Assembly: GCF_036320965.1 (NCBI RefSeq)
Contig: NC_092265.1
Location: 6,332,501 to 6,396,500, forward strand
Reading direction: 5' to 3'
Length of the DNA stretch: 64,000 bases
Source of the DNA: Panulirus ornatus
Taxonomy: Eukaryota > Arthropoda > Malacostraca > Decapoda > Palinuridae
The stretch's first letter is position 1. Each line of letters opens with the position of its first letter. Below are positions 1 to 11,544 of the stretch, piece after piece. Position numbers and translations under genes: made by a program. Below the pieces are notes generated by a model. The model saw only the letters and a program-made list of their open reading frames with translations, did no database searches and was not told the DNA's origin.

Positions 1-324
1 AAGAAGATGAAAGGAGACGATGATACAGAAAGTAAAAAAATGTAATACTGTAAGCGATCAGCAATAATTACAAAAATAATACTAGAAAATACTAAATCTA
101 AAGAAAAAAATTCTATTACGTACACCAATCTAAGACAAAAGTAATCAATATCAAAATGGTATAGATACGCAGGTAGATATAGATATCAAATCGAAGTAGA
201 TGTAACTCAGGGCACAGATAACATACATAAAAGACAAAACGTAACTGAACTGCCGGCATCCACCCTTCTCTCTCTCCCAGTCACCTACAGCCTAGATCTT
301 CATCCCAGATCCAATATCATGGTC
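1..324. other. AT-rich unique sequence, nothing recognised
   Basis: A-rich sequence with many short stop-interrupted frames. I see no coding signal, array or RNA gene before the dispersed repeat that follows. Confidence 0.5.
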
Positions 325-555
325 CCCTGGCAACGCTGCCTCCCGCGTTAGCGAGGTAGCGCAAGGAAACAGACGAAAGAATGGCACCAACCCATCCACA
401 TACACATTATATACATAAACGCCCACACACGCACATCTACACACCTATACATTTCAACGTATACATACAAATACATACACAGACATATACATATATACAC
501 TTGTACATATTCATACTTGCTGCCTTCATCCATTCCCGTCGGCATATATATATCT
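325..555 (+). repeat. Dispersed GCGTTAGCGAGG-head repeat, copy 1 (tail A)
   Basis: The head at 341-380 reads TCCCGCGTTAGCGAGGTAGC and continues into a GGAAACAGACGAAAG segment. The tail is a run of ACATACAC-like words ending near CTTCATCCATTCCCGTCG. The same head occurs seven more times in this window on both strands. This copy and the one at 37357 share the same tail (ATACATAAACGCCCACACACG). Short open frames across the tail are composition artefacts. I think it is an interspersed repeat common in decapods, but that is from memory. Confidence 0.75.
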
Positions 556-2087
556 TACATTCGTGTTCCTCCGTCTCTTAACTTGGAAATATATGTACTG
601 TGTCGTGGGCCAGGTTGGGGCCAGGTTGGGGCCAGGTGGCAGCTATCGGAGAAGACACGAGAAGGGAAAGTCTTGGAGCTTAGCAGTGTTGGGGTGAGAA
701 ATAGTTCCTACAACAACGGCCTGCCTTGGAGGCGCCATACCAACACGTTGTTCTAACGAAGGCCCCCGTAACCACACAAACTGGTTTCCCCCAAAGTGGA
801 CAAGTCTGACGCCCTTGTCTGCCTCAGGACAACCAGAATATTCAGGCCTTCATGCCGATCAAACTCCCGATAACAAATTTCCCCCAAAACTTCATTTAAT
901 CTCATACTGTGAATGTCAAGAGTAATATAAAATATACCGAATCTTTAAAAGTATACACAAATTATTGAGTGAATTTCTCACAAATTTACGAAAAGTATAT
1001 TCGTATACAAGCGTCTGCCCCCCCCCCAGCATTTTTTCTAAAAGCCTTCACTGTTGTTTTCACAACTACACTACCCTGTCGATGCCGAACCTCGTTGAGA
1101 CGTAAGATGACTATTATATTCAGTTGACGACCGACATTTCATAGGCAACTTCCGGGCGCTTCCAGTACCCATGGAAACTGGAAACACTGAGCATGCATCA
1201 CCTTCACGGTCGGGTGGACCAAGCCGGACAATTATGCAGGAAGTGTAATGCGGGAATGTAACCCCACTCCCTCAAAAAATAAATATGAGCAAACGTTAAT
1301 AATGCTGGTGATTACCCGCCACTGTGGTGAAGCAAGAGGCAGGCTCCTCCCTCCCTCCCTCTCCCTCTCTCTTTCTCTCTTCTCGCATAGTCACGCCCTC
1401 GCTCGTAAATTTAAGGCAAATCCCATTAATTTACAGCACTTGGTTTGGTGTACACCATCATCCTCCCCTCTACCTGACTATACCAAGCTACCAACCCACG
1501 CTAAATGATATAATTCTTTATTACTCTTCCTCCAGGTGTACCGCACTGATTCGGATGGGTGGGGGATATTATGGAACATCACAGTGATATGATCATTAAA
1601 ACGTGGATTACATTGAATGCGGTACACGACTTGCTGGTTCCACAACAGACGCTCTACCGTGTGTACTACTGGTTGATCCTGTCACATATACGAAGGAAAA
1701 CATATGAGTTCAAACAGCAACAGACCACTGGGTCCAAATCAAGCTGTTTATGATAGGGAAAGAGATAGGGAACCCATGGATCAGTGTGGCAGGAGTAGAA
1801 AGACATACAAGAGGAAGACATGTAAGGTTTTCGTAGAGCAAAGGAGGGGCAAATAATGTCGGGTGTGGATCTGAGGCGAAATATTTGTCAGGTCTGTGCT
1901 TTAACCGTATCTGTGGTACTGCAATACGTTGCGTTAGATCAGGCAAACTTGCCAGCGATCAACTTCCTTCGCCCACGTCAAAGGAATTCGATTTACACAG
2001 GGGACTTCAACTCACTCACCACCACCAATCCTAATGCCTCGTCCATCATCCACCATCTGAACCTACCCATGAGCTCGGCGGCTACTA
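556..2087. other. Non-coding stretch, no supported gene
   Basis: Mixed-composition sequence with a C-rich run near 1018-1028 and a short CT-rich patch near 1350-1385. Open frames are at most about 90 codons and show no recognisable domain. Confidence 0.5.
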
Positions 2088-2221
2088 TATAGAGCCATCA
2101 ACGGCCTCCAATCTTATGTACACACTTGCATTAAGGTGTCTATAATACGAAACCTATAGAGCCATCAGTAGGCTCCAATCTTGTGTACACAGTGGCATCA
2201 GCGTGTCTATAATGCGAGACT
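2088..2221 (+). repeat. Two-copy tandem duplication, about 67-bp unit
   Basis: Each copy carries TATAGAGCCATCA, then GCTCCAATCTT or a close variant, then GTGTACACA or a variant, then GTGTCTATAAT. The copies are offset by 67 bp and differ at several positions, so this is an old local duplication. Confidence 0.75.
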
Positions 2222-2631
2222 TTAATCAACGGTATAGTGTCTCTGAGCCACTTTAATATGCTCCTGACTTCAGACATCGCATCTCCATCCACTGAACTTC
2301 GCGGCCTCTCTCTCTTGAAAAACTTCGGTGAATGGTGTGGTAGCTACACGTCCAAGAGTGTGTTGACTGGTTCAGTAACAACGTCCCTGTCACTTGGAAG
2401 AATTTCACGATCACTACGAGCAGCCGGAACACCGAGAGGAGGACGAAACGCAAAAACACCCGGACACATGACTGGCTACTTTAGAAAGCCCTGGAGGATA
2501 AGGCCCGAGTCTTAACTTCAAGATCGTAAAGGTGGTGATTTTGCTTGACTCCACCCCTTCTGGGGAGTGTCGTGAGACGAGGAAGCAGCGCGAACTGATC
2601 GCCATCACCTGTCTCTGAGTGGCATCAATGT

Positions 2632-2663
2632 CACACACACACATACACACACACACACACACA
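2632..2663 (+). repeat. (CA)n microsatellite
   Basis: About 32 bp of CA with one CATA interruption. Confidence 0.9.
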
Positions 2664-3275
2664 GCCAAGGCAGGTAGAGAAGGTCATCAACCAAATCATT
2701 TATCAAGACAGTGACACCCATTTATCAACAGTCCATCCGGCCGACGCAGATGATGTGGCACAGGAGCGGTCTGTTCTGCAGTCACAAATCACTTCGCTGC
2801 TGCTGCTGCTGCTGCTCCAATCCTAACCCAACGCTCAACATGTTCTGGACCACTTGGCTCCCACAGTGTCCTGGGAAGAGGTTCCACCACCGAAATAAGT
2901 CTGCACTGATGGAAACGCAACGGATAACATCCCAATCGGGAAACAACGCCCACCAGGAGGGGATTGATGAGACCTGACGAACATATCCTAAAAGAAAAAC
3001 GTGTATTTACTTTTGTTTCGCGCCCAATCTTTGTATAGCGAATGTCGTTCTTTTATCACAGGCGTCGCCGATGCTGGCGTCCCCCCCCCCCCCCCCCGGG
3101 AGACGCCCCGAGCTACGAATGCGATAAGCAGAGATAAGAGTCGGGCATCAAAACAGCCGCCCCTTTGTCGGTGAGGTGAAGTGCGTCGCGGCGACGTATG
3201 CGTCTGAGCAAGACGGACAACTTCTGCGACATGTTAGAGTTCCCTTCTTTGTAGCTCATACGATATGACGCTGGA
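2664..3275. other. Non-coding stretch with C17 homopolymer
   Basis: Contains a (CTG)n run near 2799-2816 and a 17-base C run at 3081-3097. No gene is supported. Confidence 0.5.
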
Positions 3276-3740
3276 AGGATAACTAATTCTACGTGGCGTC
3301 TGATAAACTTTCTACAATATGTTTAACTTTTAACGACGTCTAGTAAACTTTCTACAGTATATTTAGCTTTACATGACGTCTTATAAACTTTCTAGAATAA
3401 ATCTAACTTTTCATGATGTCTAATACACTTTCTAAGACAACTTTATGACAACTTATATGACATCGTTAAACTTTCTAGAATAAGTCTAGCTTTACATGAC
3501 GTCTGGGAAACTTTCTAGGATATATCTAACTTTACATGACGTCTGGTAAACTTTCTAGAATTAATCTAACTTCACCTGACGTCTGGTAAGCTTTCTAGAA
3601 TAACTTCAACTTGATAGACGTCTGCAAAAGCTTTCTAATATAATTCTTACTTGATATGACGTTAGACAAACTTTCTAGATTAATGTTACGTGACTGACAA
3701 ACTTTCTAAAACTTTATATATAACGTCTCGTAGTACAATG
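3276..3740 (+). repeat. 40-bp minisatellite, 11 diverged copies
   Basis: The anchor CTTTCTA recurs at 3308, 3348, 3388, 3428, 3471, 3511, 3551, 3591, 3631, 3671 and 3702. Spacing is 40 bp except for one of 43 and a last one of 31. Most units also carry a TGACGTCT-like word between anchors. Copies differ by point changes and small indels. There is no open frame across the array. Confidence 0.92.
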
Positions 3741-4455
3741 GTACTTTAATAGTACAAGAACACTGCATCAAGTCTAATACACTTAGAATCCAGGCGTCTA
3801 TACATCGGTTCTGTGCATGGTAAGTACGTCATGCAGTGAGCCATGCGCTTTAAACCTCTGCTGGCATTAATGATGGTTGACAGAGAGGAATGAGCACATC
3901 TGTCGAGGAGGTGAGTCCTGTCACAACTGTACAGGATCGTTACACAATATTTTTTTTTTCTCACCCATCCTGAACTCCGTCCAGCAACACACGACCAGCT
4001 GCAACAGTGGCTTTCACTTGGTAGTGAAGTTACTTAAGTGGACACAACTCTGATACAATGACCAATTACAGACAATAGTCAGACGTGTACAGACTCATTT
4101 CTCACACGTTTTATCCCTACAGTGAAAAAATTAAAACATCATAAGACACTACACAAATTTTGAGTTTTTAACTAAAGAAAATTCCACCAAACAAAGTGAA
4201 TGGTTGCTTAGAGAGTCTCCTTCATGAATGAAACTCACTGATTTATGAAAGCAAACAGAAAAATGACACTTGACTGAACAGTAAGTCTGAGGTTCTGTAC
4301 AAGTAGCGTTAGGTTGACCAGGAGGTCACAACACCATGAGATCAGGAGGAGGCGCAACACTAGGGCTGCAAAGTGTATCCAAGATGTCTCTAAAGGATAC
4401 TATTATCGACCAAACAGAGGAAAGATGAACGGAAGGGTGAGCTGTGCACGCGCTA
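3741..4455. other. Non-coding stretch, nothing recognised
   Basis: AT-rich unique sequence. A 72-codon minus-strand frame near 3746-3964 has no recognisable features. Confidence 0.45.
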
Positions 4456-4459
4456 TCTG

Positions 4460-4530
4460 CCCGCCTCGGGAATCGAACCTGGGCCAGTGGTCGACTAGTC
4501 AGCAACGCTAATTCACGACCACCGAAGTGC
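4460..4530 (-). mobile_element. tRNA-derived SINE head, copy 1
   Basis: Read on the minus strand, 4479-4469 gives GGTTCGATTCC, a good match to the RNA polymerase III B box. About 35-50 bases upstream lies an A-box-like GGTGGTCGTGAATTAGCG (4523-4506). The arrangement and spacing fit the tRNA-related head of a SINE. It does not fold as a clean cloverleaf by eye, so I do not call a functional tRNA. The 3' body of the element was not delimited. Confidence 0.6.
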
Positions 4531-4991
4531 ATGTACGTGGCTCCTACATCATCAACGCTGCACTCCCCGCAGGAGCGGGGAAATGATGGAAACTTCTTGA
4601 GCAAGAAGGTCTTTCACGAGACTGTACTCCTTCTGTCCACTGAGGAATATATGCCTCGGTCCACCGCATGCGTAACCCGTCCAGAAACCTGCCTACCAAC
4701 CACCTCTACTCGCACCCGGACATCTCACACACGTGAGCTATGAATATACACACATGTGGTGGCGTAAGGATGTTATGGCGCCCGCGGGAGACTTGGCCGG
4801 TGCACCTGCAGCAGCTGCTGAGAGGCGTCCTCCAGGGCGGGCGAGCAGCTGCAAGGCAACAGCCACCTCAGCTACAGGTGCTTCACACAGACAATGGCGT
4901 CTTTGACAGGAGGACTTTCATCTCCCCGCCCCGGTGTGGCACGGCACCGAGAGCCGCTCTTCACCGTCTCTGGAGGAGGGATATACGGCTG

Positions 4992-4992
<1 letters not shown>
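4531..4992. other. GC-rich non-coding stretch
   Basis: A GC-rich patch at 4770-4890 is open in more than one frame on both strands, which reflects composition (CAGCAGCTG-type words). I cannot assign a protein and do not call an exon. Confidence 0.4.

Positions 4993-5065
<73 letters not shown>
4993..5065 (+). repeat. (CT)n microsatellite
   Basis: An uninterrupted CT run of about 73 bp, followed by a CT/CCT-rich flank to about 5150. Confidence 0.95.
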
Positions 5066-5067
<2 letters not shown>

Positions 5068-5267
5068 TTTCTGGCTCAGTGTGGCGGCTACTCCTTCCTT
5101 CAACAGTCGTCGCTCCTTCCTCCTCCTCCTCTTCCTCCAGTTCTTTCTCGGGCTGAGTTCGATGCCCTCCACGTACGACGTAACCTCTCTCTTCGTCACT
5201 GGCAAATGTCGTTTAGCATGACCTCCTTTCTCCTCCTATTAAATCCACTGGACTCCTTCGTAGATGC

Positions 5268-5535
<268 letters not shown>

Positions 5536-5988
5536 CATTGTCTTCTTCCGACTTGGCGAGGCAGCCGTTTAAAACACCTGAGCATCTGTCCCACAAGACC
5601 AAGTAACATCTGCAAACACCCCCCTCGCACATACGTGTATACACCCCTCTCCACACACAAACCTACTCTCACTCACCAACCTTCTATCCCCTCGTTCTCC
5701 ACCTCGTACATCAATGACCCTGAACATACGGGCTATCCACACACCAGCTGCCCGCCCACACAACCATTACTCGCAAAATCGAGGCTGCCTCGTTCCATGC
5801 TAATAACGACGCCAGGGCTCATCATATACGGTCATGAAACTATTCGAGTATGAAATTATCTGACTGCAGCAATTTTAGACGGTAAACGATCGTGTGATGC
5901 AGCAAAACTGAGAGCAACACCGGGGCCAGACGGAATTAGTTTTGTATGAAAATGGATATCTGATCTAATTATGTTTTGCAGTAAATTC

Positions 5989-5991
<3 letters not shown>

Positions 5992-6067
<76 letters not shown>
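5992..6067 (+). repeat. (AT)n microsatellite
   Basis: About 76 bp of uninterrupted AT. Confidence 0.95.
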
Positions 6068-6070
<3 letters not shown>

Positions 6071-6269
6071 TGAATAATTAACAAACCAGGGTTAAAACTT
6101 TGCATGGCTTTCCCTTCGGTAGAAACATATCAATCCATCACTTTGAAGAAAGGCATCTTGAGTGAAAAATCTTAAGTATTTAGCATCAGAAAATTATATA
6201 GAAATACGTAAGTCTTGACTTACACTTCTGTTTAGCATCTCCTTATTCTCAGGCAAAACTCTTTCCACA

Positions 6270-6880
6270 CTTCTGAGAGAACCTTTGCCTTACGACACCG
6301 TCAAATTTTGTTCTCAAAGTAAACCAAGTGTTTTCAGAGGTCATTCGGTAAAGTCGAAGTTACGTTACATAGAGCAGATGGCACTGGACTTCGGTGGCTA
6401 AAACAAGTGGCTGACTGGCCGTAAATACAGTGTTGATTCCCTGTCAAGCCTCAGAAGTGGTTAGACGCAACAAAAGAGGATACTGCAGGGTTCATACTTG
6501 GGACCAATACTATTTGTGATGTGTATAATGACACGAACAGTTGACTGCGGTGTGAGGCATTACAATTCGCAAAAGACACTAAAGTGGGCAGTAAAGGCAC
6601 AATAGACATTGAATGTCTACAAGCTGCAAGATGACCGCAAATTGACAGACTTAAAAGAGTAGAAAATGAGTTTAAACATCTGTAAATGCAGCTTTACACA
6701 GCTGCTTTTAAACCTGACTAAATGATGAAAGAAAAGAAAAAGGTGTAATAACGCCACGCACACAGTCCGATGATGCAGTAGGAAAGATATATAAGCTTAA
6801 TAAGATATTCAAATCCAAGAAACAAATCTTCTTTCTTCAAAATTCACGGGTGAGTCGCCAAATCAAACATCGTGCTAGAA
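6270..6880 (+). mobile_element. Decayed non-LTR retrotransposon, reverse transcriptase region
   Basis: Pieces of a LINE reverse transcriptase are readable in order across several frames. Near 6390-6425 there is an RWLKQ-then-WLTGRKY-like stretch. At 6483 comes LQGSYLGPILFVM, matching the conserved PQGSxLGPxLF block. At 6563 comes QFAKDTKVGSKG followed by DIECLQ, matching the FADDTK catalytic block; the first Asp of the DD pair reads Lys here. After 6630 comes QDDRKLTDL...KMSLNICKCS, and after 6730 a KKKGV...DAVGKIYKLNKIFKSKK stretch like the conserved EKDLGV region. Stop codons and frame changes separate the pieces, so the copy is dead. The motif style is that of CR1/Jockey-like elements. The family assignment is inference, and the 5' limit is uncertain (6270-6350). 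Confidence 0.75.
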
Positions 6881-7208
6881 AAAAAGGAGGTTGAGCTCTG
6901 GCTCTGGAAATCATCAAAGGTTCTGACCATCTTGATACTAAGTGGAAAACTCAAAACCATTTCCATTCTACTTCCTGGAATCTAAGTTTCTGATGTCTTT
7001 CCACAACATACATCCTCGGAAGATACCAGTGATGTGTATCATTCTGTATTCTAGCCCACGATAGAAGGTTTTCTTCATCAGTCCCTCCTTTCTGTAATTC
7101 CAAACTGTCCACAAGACCCTCCATTAACCAGCGGCCATAAGGAATGTTATATGAACCATCCGCGTCAGGAGGGTCCCATGGCGGTGACCGCCTCTGCCGC
7201 CGCCCCTC
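6881..7208. other. Non-coding stretch, nothing recognised
   Basis: Unique sequence after the retrotransposon remnant. No array or RNA gene seen. Confidence 0.4.
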
Positions 7209-7320
7209 CTCACACACACACACACACACAAGTTATGCGTTGTTCCCTCTGCATCGTTATGACCGAGACTCTCATCACGACCTTTTAGACGACGGTGAAA
7301 GGACATCCCTCCTCCTCCTC

Positions 7321-7356
<36 letters not shown>
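7209..7356 (+). repeat. Two (CA)n tracts flanking unique DNA
   Basis: CA runs at about 7209-7230 and 7324-7356 are separated by about 90 bp of unique sequence. Confidence 0.88.
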
Positions 7357-7359
<3 letters not shown>

Positions 7360-7760
7360 TGCGCTGCTGCATGGCCTCTTTACGAACGCATATCCACAAC
7401 AACTCACTCCTTAAATAAGCCATGACAACACATCTGTTTAGCTGGACCATTTAGCATTCTCTTCAGGGTCAGGAAGGATGCGGTCTCAAGACGCCGGCTG
7501 CGATCCAGAGCAGAAAACCACCCCATCCCACACAGACACACGTACTTGTTCCTACAAGGGTCTCACCACTTGTCGTCCGTAATGGGTAATGAGGCCCCTC
7601 AAAAGACCAGTCCTGGAGGGGAAAGATTGCCTCCCTGGACTGTGAACATTATCATGAGATTATGGCTCTCGCTGCCTTGCTCAGCCGGGCGTGCACGCCG
7701 CCCATCCCCTCAACTCAGAACACCTCCTCTCAGATCCCCACAGGATACGAGATAAAAGAC

Positions 7761-7762
<2 letters not shown>

Positions 7763-7832
<70 letters not shown>
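7763..7832 (+). repeat. (CT)n microsatellite
   Basis: An uninterrupted CT run of about 70 bp. Confidence 0.95.
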
Positions 7833-7835
<3 letters not shown>

Positions 7836-8278
7836 GTGTCTTAGGGAGCGGCGTCCCTAGGAACACTTCCTACATAGCCTGTATCACAGTGGTAGTGATG
7901 AGGCCACCACACACACACAGTCGAAGCTGTCGCAGCCCCAGCACTCCGGCGGACCCCCAGCTTAATTCCCTCCTTCATACGTCTTTTGATGTGGCCGATG
8001 AAAGTTGATATTCTTTTCTTTTTTTTTTCCTCTACTCTTGTATCTACGGCGGCCATTGTGCCGGGGGCTGGAGTGATCGGTGTGTTATCGGCGATCACAC
8101 CGATAACTTTGTGGTCCAGAGTGCCGACTTGGAGGTGGGGTGGGGTTGGTGGGGGCGGCGACGACAGACCTGGAAGTAATCACTTGTCCTTCACGAGTTT
8201 CTCTCGCATCGTCGGACTTGTCTGTGCCCGCCCGTTCGTCCGTCTGTCTGTCCCCTGGGGCCTAGTGGATGATGACGG

Positions 8279-8279
<1 letters not shown>

Positions 8280-8331
<52 letters not shown>
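8280..8331 (+). repeat. (CA)n microsatellite
   Basis: About 52 bp of CA. Confidence 0.95.
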
Positions 8332-8332
<1 letters not shown>

Positions 8333-8429
8333 GTCTGCGACAAAGGGATGTTGTTCTTTATGGATGCCGACTCTTTGTTGGTGGACGGAGGGATCGGTTG
8401 ACTGACGGTACGTGGCAGCGTCAGGTTCG

Positions 8430-8467
8430 CCCCCCCCCCCCCCCACACACACACACACACACACACA
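8430..8467 (+). repeat. C homopolymer joined to (CA)n
   Basis: About 14 C residues run directly into about 24 bp of CA, a compound tract. Confidence 0.9.
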
Positions 8468-9059
8468 ACCCATCCTGGGCGACCTGTACCACGGGGCCGC
8501 AATAATCACGGACGGCTTTTGTATGTGGAGATTAAAGTCATTTCCTGACGCGGCGCTGAAGGGTGATGAGCCAGCGGTGACTCACGCAGTACATCACCTG
8601 CCTCGGCCGGGGTCTTCCTCCGCCAGTGCTATATAATATATCCCACCCCGCCTTTTTGTCCACGATGCGCGCTTGACCCCTCGGTGCACAGCAAGGAGCG
8701 GGACGGCCCTTTATCCACCACCGCCTGTGCTACGCTGAGGAAATCGTCAACTCTCGAGCGCGGAGGTAGATCAGATGAGGGGAAATCTTGATCGTTGGGA
8801 AAACACCTCCAAAAACTCAAGAAATGGGGATTTACCAATGGTTTTGCCGACGAAGTAGGTCATGAGACTGTAAGAAGTTGATGAAAAAAAAAAAAAGATA
8901 TGACTATCCTGTAGAAAACTGATTTTCCAATCCATACAGAAAAGAACACACGTATACACAAGCACTTCGAGGCGTATATGGCGTATACCTGAACACACGC
9001 ATCGCATATGCCTCACCGTAACACGGCGCGTGCTTGACGTGCACCGTACCTTATCTTAT

Positions 9060-9625
9060 ATTTCACCACGTGTAATCTACCCGTCCAGCTGTGACTTCCC
9101 TTACCATCCGTAGCCTCGCGAAGGGCGTGCCTCCCCTGCACGTTATCACTTATAACTACTGACTTATAATTCAAGTACTTTACATCCAGTACCTTGTGAC
9201 ACGTACTTCGTATTACTTATTACCTTACTACATTTACCTCACGATGTGTATCTCACACGTGCCTCATTATGAGTCTACCTACTGTACACGACACGTCCCT
9301 CACCAAGTGTCATAGTAAACACACAAGTCTTCCTCACCACGTGTTTCTCCTCACTAATGCTCCGCCGAGTGCTCCACGCTGCACGTGTGTATGACCCCGC
9401 ACACGTGCAACTCCGAGCATCTGTCTCACGCGCCTAGAGATGCAGCCAGCGTGACGCCTTACGGCGTGCGTGACCAAACGGGCGTCAAGCACTCCATTAC
9501 CCGAGCTGAGGCCACGCCCTCGCTCGCGTCACGCGCCGTGAACTGCCACGTGCACCTCACACGTCAGCACGTGCACTATATACATATAGATATATGTAAT
9601 CTATATATTCCCCCCACGTGCAGAT
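9060..9625. repeat. CACGTG-rich degenerate repeat block
   Basis: CACGTG occurs at about 9067, 9338, 9381, 9402, 9547, 9568 and 9615, with many partial forms such as ACACGTCCC and CACGATGTG. The filler recalls the ATTACCTTACT words of the array at 39767, but no fixed period is visible. It may be a strongly decayed relative; that is inference. Confidence 0.6.
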
Positions 9626-10339
9626 GCAGACCACAGACATCTGTACACAAGACTCCATGAACATAGGTAAGTACACAGTGATAGAAAAAAAAATCTTTAC
9701 AATACATACATTCCAAAAATACAGCCATACAAACAACAAAAATATCCTACACATGAGCTACAAAACCTGTACTAACTGTACCACACAGGCTTACAGACGG
9801 AGTACAAACGACAACATGTGTATCTTACAACCTCAGACGACCACAATATCTTACACTGACCACCGACAGGGCCCAAGCAAGTCTTGCCCTACTCATGCAT
9901 TGGTCGTCATCTCGAGAGAAAGAAATTAAGCAAAGGAGGAAATGGAGGAAAGGATCTATAGACATTGATCGTGGCTCCACTGTGGTTTATACACCTGACT
10001 CTCGAGGACAGGAGGTCCCAGTATGGAAGAGAGACCAAAAGGAGGACGAGAGAAAAATTCCACAGCTTAGCTTTTCCCAAAGATGGAGGTGGTATGATGG
10101 TGTGACCTCTGACCTGATTCTCATATCCCCACAAGTGCTTTATGTACGCCCATACATGCGTTTCATACGCCATACATGCGTTTATAAAATGTATGAGCGT
10201 ATATCCACCCGGTTATTCCTAACATGACCGTCATGTCGTACATGCACGAAATGCGTATGTATTTCTAAAGTCGCACACATCTGCCCACGTGATGAACACC
10301 CTTCCGACACACGGGTATAGAACCCATTATCACTTCCGC
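9626..10339. other. Non-coding stretch, nothing recognised
   Basis: Open frames of up to 110 codons across here have no recognisable motif. A short duplication of CATACATGCGTTT lies near 10150-10185. Confidence 0.4.
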
Positions 10340-10760
10340 AACAGAAATGCGTATCGTGCGCCTACATACGCATGAGATGCACCCACACGTGCGTAACATA
10401 AATCTCTGCGTCCGTAATACACACCAACACGAGTGCTATTTATCTCCACACGAGCGTAACTCACGCCCACACGCCCGTAACATACACCCATACGTCTGTA
10501 ACGTATGCATACATAAGCGTAACATTCACCGGTCTATCTGTAACATACGCCGACGCAAGCGTAACAGGTTACCACACCAACTTTAGATACACTCTTGCGT
10601 ATGTGAGTGACAATGTGTGACATAAAACGTTATACACTCCACACGCGCGTTATGTACGCTCGCGCGCGCGTTACATCCGCGCTATATACACACTACACGT
10701 GCCGAGCAGAGCCAAACACGTGATCTATACGCCAAAACGCGCGTATGCCATACGTACATG
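10340..10760. repeat. Degenerate CGTAACATAC-type repeat block
   Basis: The words CGTAACAT, CGCCCACACG and TACGCCCA recur roughly every 20-35 bp with much drift. Near 10640-10680 there are alternating CG runs (GCGCGCGCG). I read it as an old decayed minisatellite. Confidence 0.6.
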
Positions 10761-10828
10761 GTGGCTTCTGTTATCTGTGGTGTTGTAGGATCGTAAGAAT
10801 GTTTCAGTATTAACGATTCTTCAGTAAT

Positions 10829-10887
10829 ATGCTGGCGAATAAGATTTATATATGCTGGTGAGTAAGCTTTATATATGCTGGCGAGCG

Positions 10888-10966
<79 letters not shown>
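10829..10966 (+). repeat. Three 23-bp units leading into (AT)n
   Basis: ATGCTGG recurs at 10829, 10852 and 10875, each followed by CGAGTAAG-like and TTATAT words. The third unit runs into about 74 bp of AT (10893-10966). Confidence 0.85.
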
Positions 10967-10973
<7 letters not shown>

Positions 10974-11236
10974 ATGCTGCATGTATACGTTTGGGATGGC
11001 TTTCACATGAGAGGTAGTCGGTCAGAGCATCGACCGACCGCGATGGACGTGGTCATACCAGTGTACTTTACGTTGTTCAAAAGTTTACAACCTTCGAAGA
11101 TGGGCGAGGAGGGTGTCCCCATAAACTACAACGGTAGGCGGGCATCAGGTTGTTAAGCTTAGGTTCTTCGATGTGAGGTTGTCGTTCTCAATATGCAGTC
11201 ACTGGCTTCTTTTTTTCTCGTTCTCTTGTAGTATAC

Positions 11237-11544
11237 GATGTTGAGACGAGGTCTTCAGGATTATGATGTTGAGACGAGGTCTTCAGGATTATGATGTTGA
11301 GACGAGATCTTCAGGATTATGATGTCGAGACGAGATCTTCAGGATTACGGCGTCGAGACGAGATCTTCAGGATCATGACGTCGAGACGAGATCTTCAGGA
11401 TCATGACGTCGAGACGAGATCTTCAGGATCATGACGTCGAGACGAGATCTTCAGGATCATGACGTCGAGACGAGATCTTCAGGATCATGACGTCGAGACG
11501 AGATCTTCAGGATCATGACGTCGAGACGAGATCTTCAGCATTGT
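11237..11544 (+). repeat. 28-bp minisatellite, 11 copies
   Basis: Units begin at 11237 and every 28 bp to 11517 without indels. The core is GACGTCGAGACGAGATCTTC, with GATGTTGAGACGAGGTCTTC in the first copies. Copies 5-10 are nearly identical while copies 1-4 and the last diverge. Each later unit holds two palindromes, GACGTC and AGATCT. Confidence 0.96.

Noticed and set aside
4460..4530. Functional tRNA gene.
   Set aside because: The promoter boxes are present, but I could not see a proper acceptor stem or anticodon arm. A tRNA-derived SINE head fits better.
4740..4890. GC-rich segment considered as a coding exon.
   Set aside because: Open in more than one frame on both strands with CAG/CTG-type composition; no similarity I can name and no convincing splice context.
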